7,246 nt of DNA from Pseudomonadota bacterium. Lineage in GTDB: Bacteria > Pseudomonadota > Gammaproteobacteria > Arenicellales > Arenicellaceae. The stretch lies in contig JABJKL010000155.1 of assembly GCA_018660405.1 (NCBI GenBank), positions 1 through 7,246 of the forward strand, given 5' to 3'. Position numbers and translations under genes: made by a program. This document shows, one piece after another, positions 1 to 6,336 of the stretch. Each line of letters opens with the position of its first letter. The stretch's first letter is position 1. Below the pieces are notes generated by a model, which searched no databases, was not told the origin of the DNA, and saw only the letters and a program-made list of their open reading frames with translations.

Positions 1-962
1 AAACCGTACTCACCACTGTCCATATATGTGCGCCAATACCAACCCTCGTCTGGATCTGAATAGGGTACGAACACCTCTGACAGGTAGATTTCGTATAGTA
101 CCGAGCGCCAAGTTTCGCCATCGCGCACTTCGACGGTGTTGAGCATCACACCAGGCCGATCATCTACACTATATCGAAATCTCCAGATATCCCAGCTCAC
201 GCTCGGGCCGTTTATTTCATAACCAACCCCATCGGCCTGAGACATCTGAGTCTGTTGCGCCTCTCCACCACGTTCACCAAAACGCGCCAGAATCTCCTCT
301 TCGCTGTGTCCCCATGGGTCTTGTGGAATTGGCACAATACCGGTGTCAACGAAATCAATGACGGTTTCACTGAGTACGTCTACCGTAACAACCACGCCCT
401 CGACCTGCACGTACGCAGATCCTTCAGACTGCTTAACATTGCAAGTCACTTTAAAGTTGCGTTGTGTCTGCTCTGTAGCTGTACCGAAATTACCCGAAGC
501 AAGACCCGTGCATCGCAACATATCGAAGTCCGTAATACCTCTCTGGCCCATCGAGTCGACGAAACGCGGATCGGCCATAGCAACTCTACTAGCCGTGCCC
601 ATGTCAATGCCGGTTATCATTCCTTGTCCCGGGGACTCTTCCCATGAAGTTACTGCGTTGCTCACAAGGTCTACTTCGGCTCGGAAGAACTGCTTGTCAA
701 TCATTACTGTTGCAATTGCGGTGCGCGGAAATGGCTCCCCTGGCGACCATTGAGTTACAAAAGACTTTTCAGGTTGTTGCAGCTCAACCGAGTTATAGAC
801 CGTGTTTTCGTCAACACTGTTAACAGTCGCAAGAAGTCGGAACACATCTGTATATTCGTCAGCAGATAAGGAATCGAGAGGATGATCCTGTGCTACAGGG
901 GCGCTGGAAAACAGGTAAGAACAAGTGGCAATTACTACAAAACGAGCTATAGACAATGACAT
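1..962 (-). CDS. Copper/topaquinone primary-amine oxidase, N-terminal part (3' end outside window)
   Basis: Periplasmic enzyme that oxidises primary amines (in E. coli TynA: tyramine, phenylethylamine, dopamine) to aldehyde, ammonia and hydrogen peroxide. About 320 codons are visible, reading leftward from ATG at 962-960 with a GAGGG ribosome site 6 bases upstream. Residues 1-24 look like a Sec signal peptide (Arg7, hydrophobic 8-18, cleavage near Ala21 or Ala24). There follow HPLDSLSADEY (about 27-37, start of the D2 domain), PGQGM, DPRF, RGITDFDM, DTGIVPIP, the W..W.FR and RPG motifs, and VPYSDPDEGWYWRTYMDSGEYG. By alignment with remembered E. coli TynA, Tyr301 is the gate tyrosine (Tyr369) and Asp315 the catalytic base (Asp383), with the same 14-residue spacing. 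The topaquinone Asn-Tyr-Asp/Glu motif and copper histidines lie outside the window. The extra N-terminal D1 domain of TynA is absent, so this is the commoner three-domain form. Next to hpa genes, a role in supplying hydroxyphenylacetaldehyde is inferred. Confidence 0.93.
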   Translation of the reverse strand, partial: MSLSIARFVVIATCSYLFSSAPVAQDHPLDSLSADEYTDVFRLLATVNSVDENTVYNSVELQQPEKSFVTQWSPGEPFPRTAIATVMIDKQFFRAEVDLVSNAVTSWEESPGQGMITGIDMGTASRVAMADPRFVDSMGQRGITDFDMLRCTGLASGNFGTATEQTQRNFKVTCNVKQSEGSAYVQVEGVVVTVDVLSETVIDFVDTGIVPIPQDPWGHSEEEILARFGERGGEAQQTQMSQADGVGYEINGPSVSWDIWRFRYSVDDRPGVMLNTVEVRDGETWRSVLYEIYLSEVFVPYSDPDEGWYWRTYMDSGEYG

Positions 963-1190
963 TGGGAACCCTCGATATATTGAATACTAAATTTAGATAA
1001 AAATGTTTTTTTTGGGGAATACATATTGTTTCTAGCACCTGCGTGCTGCTCTGGCGCTAGCTTAATCGACTACCTCATTTAACAGGCAGAAATGGTAAAA
1101 GTGCGGAGCGCTGTCTATCTGTTTCAAATGCAGGTGAGCGCTAAGTTTAGAGAGATTTGTGTCTATAAGAGTTGTTTTACATCGAACGTT
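963..1190. promoter_or_regulatory. Intergenic leader between hpaR and the amine oxidase gene
   Basis: This 228-base stretch without a gene presumably holds the leftward promoter of the amine oxidase gene. The part nearest that gene (about 963-1030) is very AT-rich, with a run of eight T at 1005-1013 and a 10-bp palindrome CTAAATTTAG at 987-996. A short hairpin is possible at 1034-1047 (AGCAC, four-base loop, GTGCT). An alternative longer pairing uses CTAGC at 1032-1036 and GCTAG at 1056-1060. No good -35/-10 pair could be assigned. No terminator for the hpaG-hpaR transcript is evident, because neither hairpin is followed by a U-tract on the minus strand. Separate transcription of the amine oxidase is inferred from the gap length. 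Confidence 0.4.
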
Positions 1191-1688
1191 CTATTTGTCG
1201 CTTTGGTTAAGGGAGACTACAAGTTCATCTAGCAATTGATATAGGAGTTCGAGTTTTCCGTAGCCGAATTCCTGTGTTATATGTTCGTAGCGCTCAGCTG
1301 ATTTAGGCGCGATCAATTGGAATAAATCTAGGCCTTTTGGAGTAAGGAATAGGGCAGACCTGCGTTGATCGCTCGCCACACTCCTACGCTCAATTAGTTG
1401 CCTAGATTCTAAGTTTGGAGCGATACGGGACATACTTGGCATCAACAGATAGCAACGCTCAGCAAGCACGGATATTTCAACCCCATTCTGTTGTTCAAGA
1501 GCTCGAATTACTCTCCACTGCTGAGGGGAAAGTCCCTGCTCCTTTAGCGAAGGAATAAACTTTTTCATTACTGCTTCCCGTGCGCGCAGCAACGACATAG
1601 GTAATGATCGGTCGAATTCTGGTAAGTTTGAAGCTCGGTTCAGGGCTGTACCTTCCGGTGCTACAGTTTTAGTTTTCGATTGGCTCAT
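1191..1688 (-). CDS. hpaR: HpaR, MarR-family repressor of homoprotocatechuate catabolism
   Basis: Dimeric winged-helix regulator of 165 residues. In E. coli W, HpaR represses the meta-cleavage operon and is released by hydroxyphenylacetates; the same role is inferred here. Residues 31-62 (LLRAREAVMKKF then LSPQQWRVIRAL) match the start of E. coli HpaR. The helix-turn-helix spans about 71-100 (ISVLAERCYLLMPSMSRI), followed by a basic wing 101-116 with the MarR-typical Asp107-x-Arg109. A helical dimerisation tail ends the protein. The ATG at 1688 gives about 25-30 more N-terminal residues than E. coli HpaR. It has a GGGG ribosome site, whereas internal Met31 has none, so the longer form is preferred. 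The gene starts inside the 3' end of hpaG (20-base overlap), implying co-transcription and probable translational coupling. Its likely operator is the palindrome at 2597-2612. Confidence 0.9.
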   Translation of the reverse strand: MSQSKTKTVAPEGTALNRASNLPEFDRSLPMSLLRAREAVMKKFIPSLKEQGLSPQQWRVIRALEQQNGVEISVLAERCYLLMPSMSRIAPNLESRQLIERRSVASDQRRSALFLTPKGLDLFQLIAPKSAERYEHITQEFGYGKLELLYQLLDELVVSLNQSDK

Positions 1689-2535
1689 CTATGACCCCAT
1701 TGGTAAGCGTTCCGACGCCTTCTACAGTAACCTCTATCTTATCGCCCGGAGCCAAATACCTAGGTGGATCGAATCTCGCTCCAGCGCCATTTGGGGTGCC
1801 TGTGGCGATGATATCGCCGGGCTGAAAATGGAAAAACTTCGAGCAATAACTAATAATGTATCTGAAATCGAACATCATGCTTGCGGTTGTGTCATCCTGC
1901 CTTACTTCGCCGTTTACCGTAGTGATGACGCGCATGTTCTCGAACTGATCCACAGTAAATTCATCTGCACTAACCATCCATGGGCCAATAGACCCGGAAT
2001 TCACAAAGTTTTTGCCTTGGGTAACGTTGAATTTTGCGTGGCGAACCCAATCGCGTAATGTACCTTCGTTCATGATGGTTAGGCCTGCTATGTGTTTATA
2101 TGCATCCTCTTCTTTGATGCGCCTGCCTTCTTTTCCAATGACGATAACAACTTCACCTTCGTAATCCAGTTGATGTGATTCTGGCGGACGCCATAGAGGT
2201 TGGTCGTGGGCGGTAAAAGATTCCGGTGTTCGCATAAATAGGCTAGGGAATTTTGGAGGTTCAGAACCATCTTTGTATTCAGCGTTTCTATTTGCGTAGT
2301 TCACACCGATACAAGCTATTTTCCCCGGGCTTGTTATGGGAGCCAAGTAGGTAACTTCATCGAGCTGATGGGAGGCTTCAGATGTTAAAGCAAGAGCTTC
2401 AGCCTCCTTCAATCGGTCTTCCCTAATAATAGAATGTAAATCGCCGCCAAGTTTTGCGCCGAGGTCAACAACTCCTTTGTCCGTAATGGCACCCCAGGAA
2501 GTGGAATCTCCAATTTTGTATGTTAAATATCGCAT
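1669..2535 (-). CDS. hpaG: HpaG-like FAH-family isomerase/decarboxylase, single-domain
   Basis: Fumarylacetoacetate-hydrolase fold enzyme of 288 residues. In this pathway the family decarboxylates 5-oxo-pent-3-ene-1,2,5-tricarboxylate and isomerises the product to 2-oxo-hept-3-ene-1,7-dioate. Visible landmarks are KIACIGVNYANRNAEY (72-87), FMRTPESF (100-107), the metal-binding pair Glu126/Glu128 in DYEGE, NEGTLRDW (156-163), KFNVTQGKNF, GPWMV, and the C-terminal PGDIIATGTPNGAG. The third metal ligand, Asp in most FAH proteins, is Glu157 here. Unlike the fused two-domain HpaG of E. coli (about 430 residues), only one FAH domain is present. It therefore either does both steps or has a partner outside the window. 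ATG at 2535 is preceded by GGAG with 6-base spacing. It is first in a leftward hpaG-hpaR operon, divergent from hpaE. Assignment to HpaG rather than another FAH protein rests mainly on context. Confidence 0.85.
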   Translation of the reverse strand: MRYLTYKIGDSTSWGAITDKGVVDLGAKLGGDLHSIIREDRLKEAEALALTSEASHQLDEVTYLAPITSPGKIACIGVNYANRNAEYKDGSEPPKFPSLFMRTPESFTAHDQPLWRPPESHQLDYEGEVVIVIGKEGRRIKEEDAYKHIAGLTIMNEGTLRDWVRHAKFNVTQGKNFVNSGSIGPWMVSADEFTVDQFENMRVITTVNGEVRQDDTTASMMFDFRYIISYCSKFFHFQPGDIIATGTPNGAGARFDPPRYLAPGDKIEVTVEGVGTLTNGVIDEPIEN

Positions 2536-2700
2536 TTATTGCTCCAACTAAATATTATTACCGAGCAAAAGCCCAGTTGCATTAGATTCGCATTTAACTT
2601 AACATGTTAAGTATACTCAGGCAAGAACCCTATTGTTTTGGACGATATCACGGTGGATTGGTTCTTGGTTATTAATCCGTTGAGTTTGCGAGTGTTTAAA
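2536..2700. promoter_or_regulatory. Divergent hpaG/hpaE control region
   Basis: This 165-base region lies between the divergent starts of hpaG and hpaE, so promoters in both directions are expected. It contains a 16-bp perfect palindrome (2597-2612) with TATACT (2612-2617) directly beside it. TATACT matches five of six bases of the sigma-70 -10 consensus. The octamer AGTATACT (2610-2617) is itself palindromic, so the hexamer reads the same on both strands. A weak -35-like TTCGCA sits at 2587-2592 (19-base spacer) for the rightward direction. If TATACT is the rightward -10, a repressor on the palindrome would cover the spacer between -35 and -10. The promoter assignment is inference. Confidence 0.6.
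2597..2612. promoter_or_regulatory. 16-bp perfect palindrome, probable HpaR operator
   Basis: ACTTAACATGTTAAGT reads identically on both strands, with two 8-base half-sites and no spacer. This is the size and symmetry expected for a MarR-family dimer. It lies in the only intergenic region shared by hpaG-hpaR and hpaE-F-H-I and abuts a -10-like hexamer. Binding by HpaR is inferred from position, since MarR regulators usually control their own divergent promoter. Confidence 0.6.
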
Positions 2701-4218
2701 ATGAGCGAGTTGGACAGCAATCTGGCTAAGGCAGGTAAGTATCTTCAGGCCTTTCAAGAAAAAACGACCGGGCACTTTATTAATGGTGAGTTGGTAACCC
2801 CGGCTGGTGCAGAAACCTATACCAATACGACACCAACAGATCAAAGCTCTTTGGGTGAAGTTGTTAAAGGTACAGAAACCGATGTAAACCGAGCCTGCGA
2901 AGCCGCTGAGAGTGCGTTCGCGGATTGGCGTGATATGTCCGGTACGGACCGCAAAAAACTCCTTCATCACTTCGCCGATAAAATTGTAGATCGTGCGGAA
3001 GAGATCGCCATAGTCGAATCAATGGATTGCGGACAACCTATCCGGTTCATGAAACAAGCAGCTGTTCGTGGTGCTGCCAATTTCCGATATTTTGCGGATA
3101 AGGCTCCTGAAGCACAAAATGGACTTGCCCTGCATCAAGATGAACATACCAACTACACAATGCGCACCCCCATTGGGCCTGTTGGGATAATTACTCCCTG
3201 GAATACGCCCTTTATGCTGTCGACCTGGAAGATCGCCCCTGCACTCGCTTCAGGTTGCACGATCGTACATAAACCTGCCGAATTAACGCCTTTATCTGCC
3301 ATGCTGCTGGCCGAGATTGCTAGCGATGCGGGGTTGCCTGATGGGGTATGGAATACGGTAAATGGTTTTGGTGAGGTGGCAGGTAAAGCCCTAACCGAAC
3401 ACCCTGCAATTAAAGCGGTGGCTCTGGTAGGTGAAACTGCTACCGGAAGCCATATCATGCGTCAGGGAGCGGATACGCTAAAACGGATGCATTTTGAATT
3501 GGGCGGCAAGAATCCGGTGATCGTTTTTGATGACGCTGACTTTGATAAAGCCTTGGATGCAGTGGTATTCATGATCTACAGCCTTAACGGTCAACGCTGT
3601 ACATCGTCCAGCCGTCTTCTTATCCAGTCTGGGATCAAAGATAAATTCATAGCGGCTCTAGAGCAGCGAGTTAAAAATTTGCGTGTCGGACACCCTTTGG
3701 ATCCATCCACGGAAGTCGGCCCATTGGTTCATACCGGTCACTTCGAGAAGGTCATGAGTTACATGGATATAGCTAAGCAAGATGGAGCTACAACTCTTGT
3801 AGGTGGTGATCGTAGATCAGACCTTGGTGCAGGGAACTATCTGCAGCCAACTTTGTTTACCGAGGCTAACAACCAGATGCGTATTGCCCGAGAAGAGATA
3901 TTTGGCCCGGTTTTGACTGCAATAGAATTTGATACCGAAGCTGAGGCCGTGCAAATGGCTAATGATACTGAATACGGTTTGTCTGCCTATGTATGGACTG
4001 AGAATAGCGGTCGGACCATGCGATTGGCTCGCGAATTAGAGACTGGAATGCTGTGGATTAACTCAGAAAACAATCGCAACCTTCCGTCTCCATTTGGCGG
4101 CATAAAAATGTCTGGTATCGGTCGTGACGGTGGCGACTACAGTTTTGATTTCTATATGGAAACAAAAAATGTATGTGTAGCCCATGGAACCCATAACGTG
4201 CCCGTACTCGGCCGCTAG
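2701..4218 (+). CDS. hpaE: HpaE, 5-carboxymethyl-2-hydroxymuconate semialdehyde dehydrogenase
   Basis: Cytosolic NAD-dependent aldehyde dehydrogenase of 505 residues that oxidises the ring-cleavage semialdehyde to 5-carboxymethyl-2-hydroxymuconate. Catalytic residues are in place: Asn168 in PWNTPF, Glu266 in FELGGKNP and the nucleophile Cys300 in NGQRCTSSSR. The Glu-Cys spacing is the usual 34. The family motif EEIFGPV and the C-terminal FGGIKMSGIGRDGGDYSF precede an ending (YMETKNVCVAHG) very like that of E. coli HpaE. About 20 extra N-terminal residues precede the HFING start of the fold. ATG at 2701 is chosen although its ribosome site is weak (GAG at 2690-2692). In-frame GTG at 2692 and TTG at 2638 are possible but have no better support. 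It is the first gene of the rightward operon, 45 bases before hpaF. Other ALDH substrates are possible in principle, but neighbours hpaF and hpaH make HpaE very likely. Confidence 0.95.
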   Translation: MSELDSNLAKAGKYLQAFQEKTTGHFINGELVTPAGAETYTNTTPTDQSSLGEVVKGTETDVNRACEAAESAFADWRDMSGTDRKKLLHHFADKIVDRAEEIAIVESMDCGQPIRFMKQAAVRGAANFRYFADKAPEAQNGLALHQDEHTNYTMRTPIGPVGIITPWNTPFMLSTWKIAPALASGCTIVHKPAELTPLSAMLLAEIASDAGLPDGVWNTVNGFGEVAGKALTEHPAIKAVALVGETATGSHIMRQGADTLKRMHFELGGKNPVIVFDDADFDKALDAVVFMIYSLNGQRCTSSSRLLIQSGIKDKFIAALEQRVKNLRVGHPLDPSTEVGPLVHTGHFEKVMSYMDIAKQDGATTLVGGDRRSDLGAGNYLQPTLFTEANNQMRIAREEIFGPVLTAIEFDTEAEAVQMANDTEYGLSAYVWTENSGRTMRLARELETGMLWINSENNRNLPSPFGGIKMSGIGRDGGDYSFDFYMETKNVCVAHGTHNVPVLGR

Positions 4219-4263
4219 GCCACAAAGAGCAAAGCTAAAAGTTAAACAACAGGAATCAAGTCG

Positions 4264-4644
4264 ATGGCACATTTTGTTTTAGAGTATTCGGACAATCTAA
4301 GCGAACAAGAACCGTCAATTCAAGAGTTATTTACGGCACTTCACAGCGCAGCAGATAGCACTGGCCTATTCCCGCTAAAGGGTATACGCAGTCGAGCGTA
4401 CTGCTGTAAGCAATATCGTATGGCTGATGGCAATCCGGATCATGGCTTTGTGCATTTGGAGGTTAAGCTTGGAGTAGGCCGCACACTCGACGAGCGAAAG
4501 GCCGCCGCCGACCTGTTTTTTAAAGTGCTGACTGAGCACTTTGCAGAGCGTTGCCGAACAGGGGGCATGGCGCTTTCATTCGAAATGAAGGAGTTAGAGC
4601 CAGTGCTAAAATTCAACAAAAACAATATTCAGGATTACTTATAG
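4264..4644 (+). CDS. hpaF: HpaF, 5-carboxymethyl-2-hydroxymuconate delta-isomerase, catalytic Pro replaced by Ala
   Basis: Small tautomerase-superfamily protein of 126 residues, the same length as E. coli HpaF, which ketonises 5-carboxymethyl-2-hydroxymuconate. Matching stretches include HFVLEYSDN (3-11), TGLFPLKGIRSR (with Arg42 and Arg44 counted from Met), RMADG, FVHLEVKLGVGR, and LSFEMKELEP followed by FNKNNI. The oddity is the second codon, GCA for Ala. The family needs Pro there, exposed as residue 1 after Met removal, to act as general base. An in-frame TAA at 4243-4245 rules out any upstream start except within the last few codons, and no start codon or Pro codon occurs there. The start has AGGA about 9 bases upstream. 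Its stop codon is directly followed by the hpaH ATG, so the two are translated together. Identity is firm; full activity is doubtful. Confidence 0.93.
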   Translation: MAHFVLEYSDNLSEQEPSIQELFTALHSAADSTGLFPLKGIRSRAYCCKQYRMADGNPDHGFVHLEVKLGVGRTLDERKAAADLFFKVLTEHFAERCRTGGMALSFEMKELEPVLKFNKNNIQDYL

Positions 4645-5448
4645 ATGCTTACGGAGCAGCAGATAAATAAAGCCGCCAATGATCTCTATGCGGCCGAGGT
4701 CAATCGTAAACAGATTGCCCCGCTTACACTGACTTACCCTGATATGGATATGGATGATGCATACGCGGTCCAGTCAGCCTGGGTTGAGCGGAAGTTGCAA
4801 ACTGGGCGAAAGGTGATTGGCTACAAGATAGGTCTGACTTCCAGAGCTATGCAGCGAACAATGAAGATTGATACGCCAGACTACGGAGTATTGCTAGATG
4901 ACATGGTGTTTGCCGATGGTGGCAATATTTGCGCGAGTGATTTCTTGGACCCACAAATTGAAGTTGAGCTGGCTTTTGTATTGAAAAAACCGCTCTCTGG
5001 GGAGAACGTCACGGTTGAACAGGTTCTCGATGCAACGGATTACGTTGTTCCCGCTTTTGAGTTGATCGCAGCTCGCAGCGTAAGAGTGGATCCGAAGACC
5101 GGCTACGCCCGTAAAGTATTTGACACCATTTCCGATAACGCAGCCAACGCCGGCATTATTACTGGAGGCAGACAGGTTAAGCCAGGTGAGGTTGATCTGC
5201 GATGGTGTGGAGCAATTGTCGAACTCAATGGTGTCATCGAACAGACCGGTTTGGCTGCGGCTGTGCTGGGACATCCTGCTCAAGGAATTTGTTGTATTGC
5301 GAGGCGCTTCGCACCTCACGGTATTTCTTTAGAGCCTGGACAAGTTTTGCTATCGGGTTCATTTACCGCGCCAATCAAAGTAAAGGCGGGAGATGCTGTA
5401 CAAGCGGACTATGGGGATTTGGGTTCCATCTCGGTCGACTTCATCTAA
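4645..5448 (+). CDS. hpaH: HpaH, 2-oxo-hept-4-ene-1,7-dioate hydratase
   Basis: Metal-dependent hydratase of the MhpD/FAH-like fold, 267 residues, exactly the length of E. coli HpaH. It adds water to 2-oxo-hept-4-ene-1,7-dioate, making 4-hydroxy-2-oxoheptanedioate, the HpaI substrate. The metal ligands Glu106 and Glu108 (QIEVELAFVL) and Glu139 (VPAFELI) fall at the same numbers as in the E. coli enzyme. Other family stretches are GYKIGLTSRAMQ (59-70), PDYGVLLDDM (78-87), RKVFDTISDNAANAG, DLRWCGA and YGDLGSISVDF at the C-terminus. The ATG follows the hpaF stop with no gap, and an AGGA inside hpaF lies 10 bases upstream. It reads intact, with no missing residue noticed. Confidence 0.96.
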   Translation: MLTEQQINKAANDLYAAEVNRKQIAPLTLTYPDMDMDDAYAVQSAWVERKLQTGRKVIGYKIGLTSRAMQRTMKIDTPDYGVLLDDMVFADGGNICASDFLDPQIEVELAFVLKKPLSGENVTVEQVLDATDYVVPAFELIAARSVRVDPKTGYARKVFDTISDNAANAGIITGGRQVKPGEVDLRWCGAIVELNGVIEQTGLAAAVLGHPAQGICCIARRFAPHGISLEPGQVLLSGSFTAPIKVKAGDAVQADYGDLGSISVDFI

Positions 5449-5454
5449 TCAGAC

Positions 5455-5476
5455 GATTAAATCTTCGTATTTAATC
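5455..5476 (+). repeat. Perfect inverted repeat (8-bp stem, 6-base loop) between hpaH and hpaI
   Basis: GATTAAAT at 5455-5462 and ATTTAATC at 5469-5476 are exact reverse complements around the loop CTTCGT. In RNA this gives an AU-rich hairpin with UUCG in the loop. It starts 6 bases after the hpaH stop. No U-tract follows, so it does not look like a terminator. An mRNA-processing or stability element, or a second regulator site, are both possible. Confidence 0.6.
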
Positions 5477-5503
5477 CTATATCTTATGACGGAAAATAAG
5501 GCT

Positions 5504-6301
5504 ATGCAGATCGTTAAAAATACATTCAAGCAAGCGCTAAAACACGATAGACCACTATTCGGTTTGTTTATGGGGATACCCAATACAACTGTCGCCGAGC
5601 TTTGCGCAGGTGCCGGTTTTGATTGGGTGTTAATTGATTCTGAACACGGGCCGTTCGACTTGCAATCGATTATGGCGCACCTTCAAGCTGTTGCTCCTTA
5701 TCCGGTATCCCCCATAGTTAGACCGGTTGAGGGACAAACGGCCTTGATAAAACAGCTACTGGATATCGGCGCTCAGACACTATTGATCCCAATGGTAGAA
5801 TCGGCAGAGCAAGCTGAGCAGTTGGTTCGTGCGTGCAGGTATCCGCCAGCGGGTATTCGTGGTCTCGGTACATCAATGGCCCGGGCTGCACAGTGGAATC
5901 GAATTCCGGATTATTTGCAAAAAGCTAACGACGAAGTCTGACTTATTGTTCAGATTGAAACCGTGTCGGCGCTTGAGAACATTGATGCGATCGCTGCTGT
6001 TGATGGAGTTGACGCTGTCTTTATTGGCCCGTCGGATCTATCCGCGTCCATGGGGTATATCGGCGAACCGGCTCACGCAGAGGTTGTTGAAGCAGTATGT
6101 AAGGGTTTCAAAAGTATTTTGGCTGCCGGAAAGCAGCCTGGAGTGCTAGCAGTAACAAAAGAGCTAGTTGATACATATACGCAGGCAGGTGCACGTTTTA
6201 TCGGGGTCGGAGCTGATACGGCGCTGTTTTCCAACGCTACTAGAAAGCTTGCAGCTGACTATATCGATTCTGCTGAAAGCAATGATCTTGCCGGTTACTA
6301 A
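5504..6301 (+). pseudogene. hpaI: HpaI, 4-hydroxy-2-oxoheptanedioate aldolase, interrupted by in-frame TGA
   Basis: Class II pyruvate aldolase that splits 4-hydroxy-2-oxoheptanedioate into pyruvate and succinate semialdehyde, the last pathway step. From ATG 5504 the frame runs 145 codons to TGA 5939-5941, then continues in the same frame for 119 codons to TAA 6299-6301. Reading through gives 265 residues, against 262 in E. coli. Both halves align throughout: AGAGFDWVLIDSEHGP with His48 (E. coli His45), Arg73 (Arg70) and YPPAGIRGLG before the stop. After it come metal ligand Glu152 in VQIE (Glu149) and Asp178 in FIGPSDL (Asp175). The truncated product lacks both metal ligands and should be inactive. 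No frameshift or other stop is present. The in-frame ATG at 5486 would add six residues but lacks a ribosome site; GGA at 5491-5493 serves 5504. The lesion could be a recent mutation, a sequencing error or recoding. Confidence 0.88.
5939..5941 (+). other. In-frame TGA at codon 146 of hpaI, at a Cys position
   Basis: The codon lies between AACGACGAAGTC and CTTATTGTTCAG, that is NDEV-stop-LIVQ. Remembered E. coli HpaI reads NDQMCVLVQ here, so TGA occupies the site of Cys143, one base from TGC or TGT. The next base is C, a context known for UGA leakiness. No convincing selenocysteine stem-loop is visible in the following 40 bases. Confidence 0.85.
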
Positions 6302-6318
6302 ACTTGTTGGCTACTAAA
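6287..6318 (+). repeat. Imperfect tandem duplication of 16 bases across the hpaI stop codon
   Basis: CTTGCCGGTTACTAAA (6287-6302) is directly followed by CTTGTTGGCTACTAAA (6303-6318). They match at 13 of 16 positions, and all three differences are C/T transitions. The first copy encodes the last HpaI residues and its TAA; the second lies in the spacer before the LigA-like gene. A small old duplication is the simplest reading. Confidence 0.5.
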
Positions 6319-6336
6319 TATGGGAGTTACCAATAG

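Noticed and set aside
255..753. Two plus-strand open frames of 130 and 136 codons
   Set aside because: They lie opposite the amine oxidase coding frame, have no recognisable motifs, and the opposite strand gives a clear family match.
1076..1083. CATTTAAC shared with 2591-2598 as an HpaR half-site before the amine oxidase gene
   Set aside because: An 8-base AT-rich match without the palindromic partner is expected by chance and is too weak to call an operator.
1080..1150. AGCGCT repeated at both ends of a 38-base segment as a terminator hairpin
   Set aside because: Each copy is self-palindromic, the loop would be about 26 bases, and no U-tract follows on either strand.
2638..2700. TTG start for HpaE adding 21 residues
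   Set aside because: The added residues match nothing in the family, lie in the divergent promoter region and have no ribosome site; ATG 2701 is preferred.
5939..5990. hpaI as a selenoprotein (UGA at a Cys site)
   Set aside because: The Cys position is suggestive, but I see no compact stem-loop after the TGA. The best pairing, TGTTC near 5947 with GAACA near 5979, has a 25-base loop and is not SECIS-like. This Cys is not one of the known catalytic residues of the aldolase. Kept only as a possibility within the main finding.
5963..6301. Downstream hpaI half as an independent 112-residue gene from GTG 5963
   Set aside because: It is the in-frame continuation of the aldolase after the TGA, lacks a ribosome site, and would miss Glu152 and the first half of the barrel.
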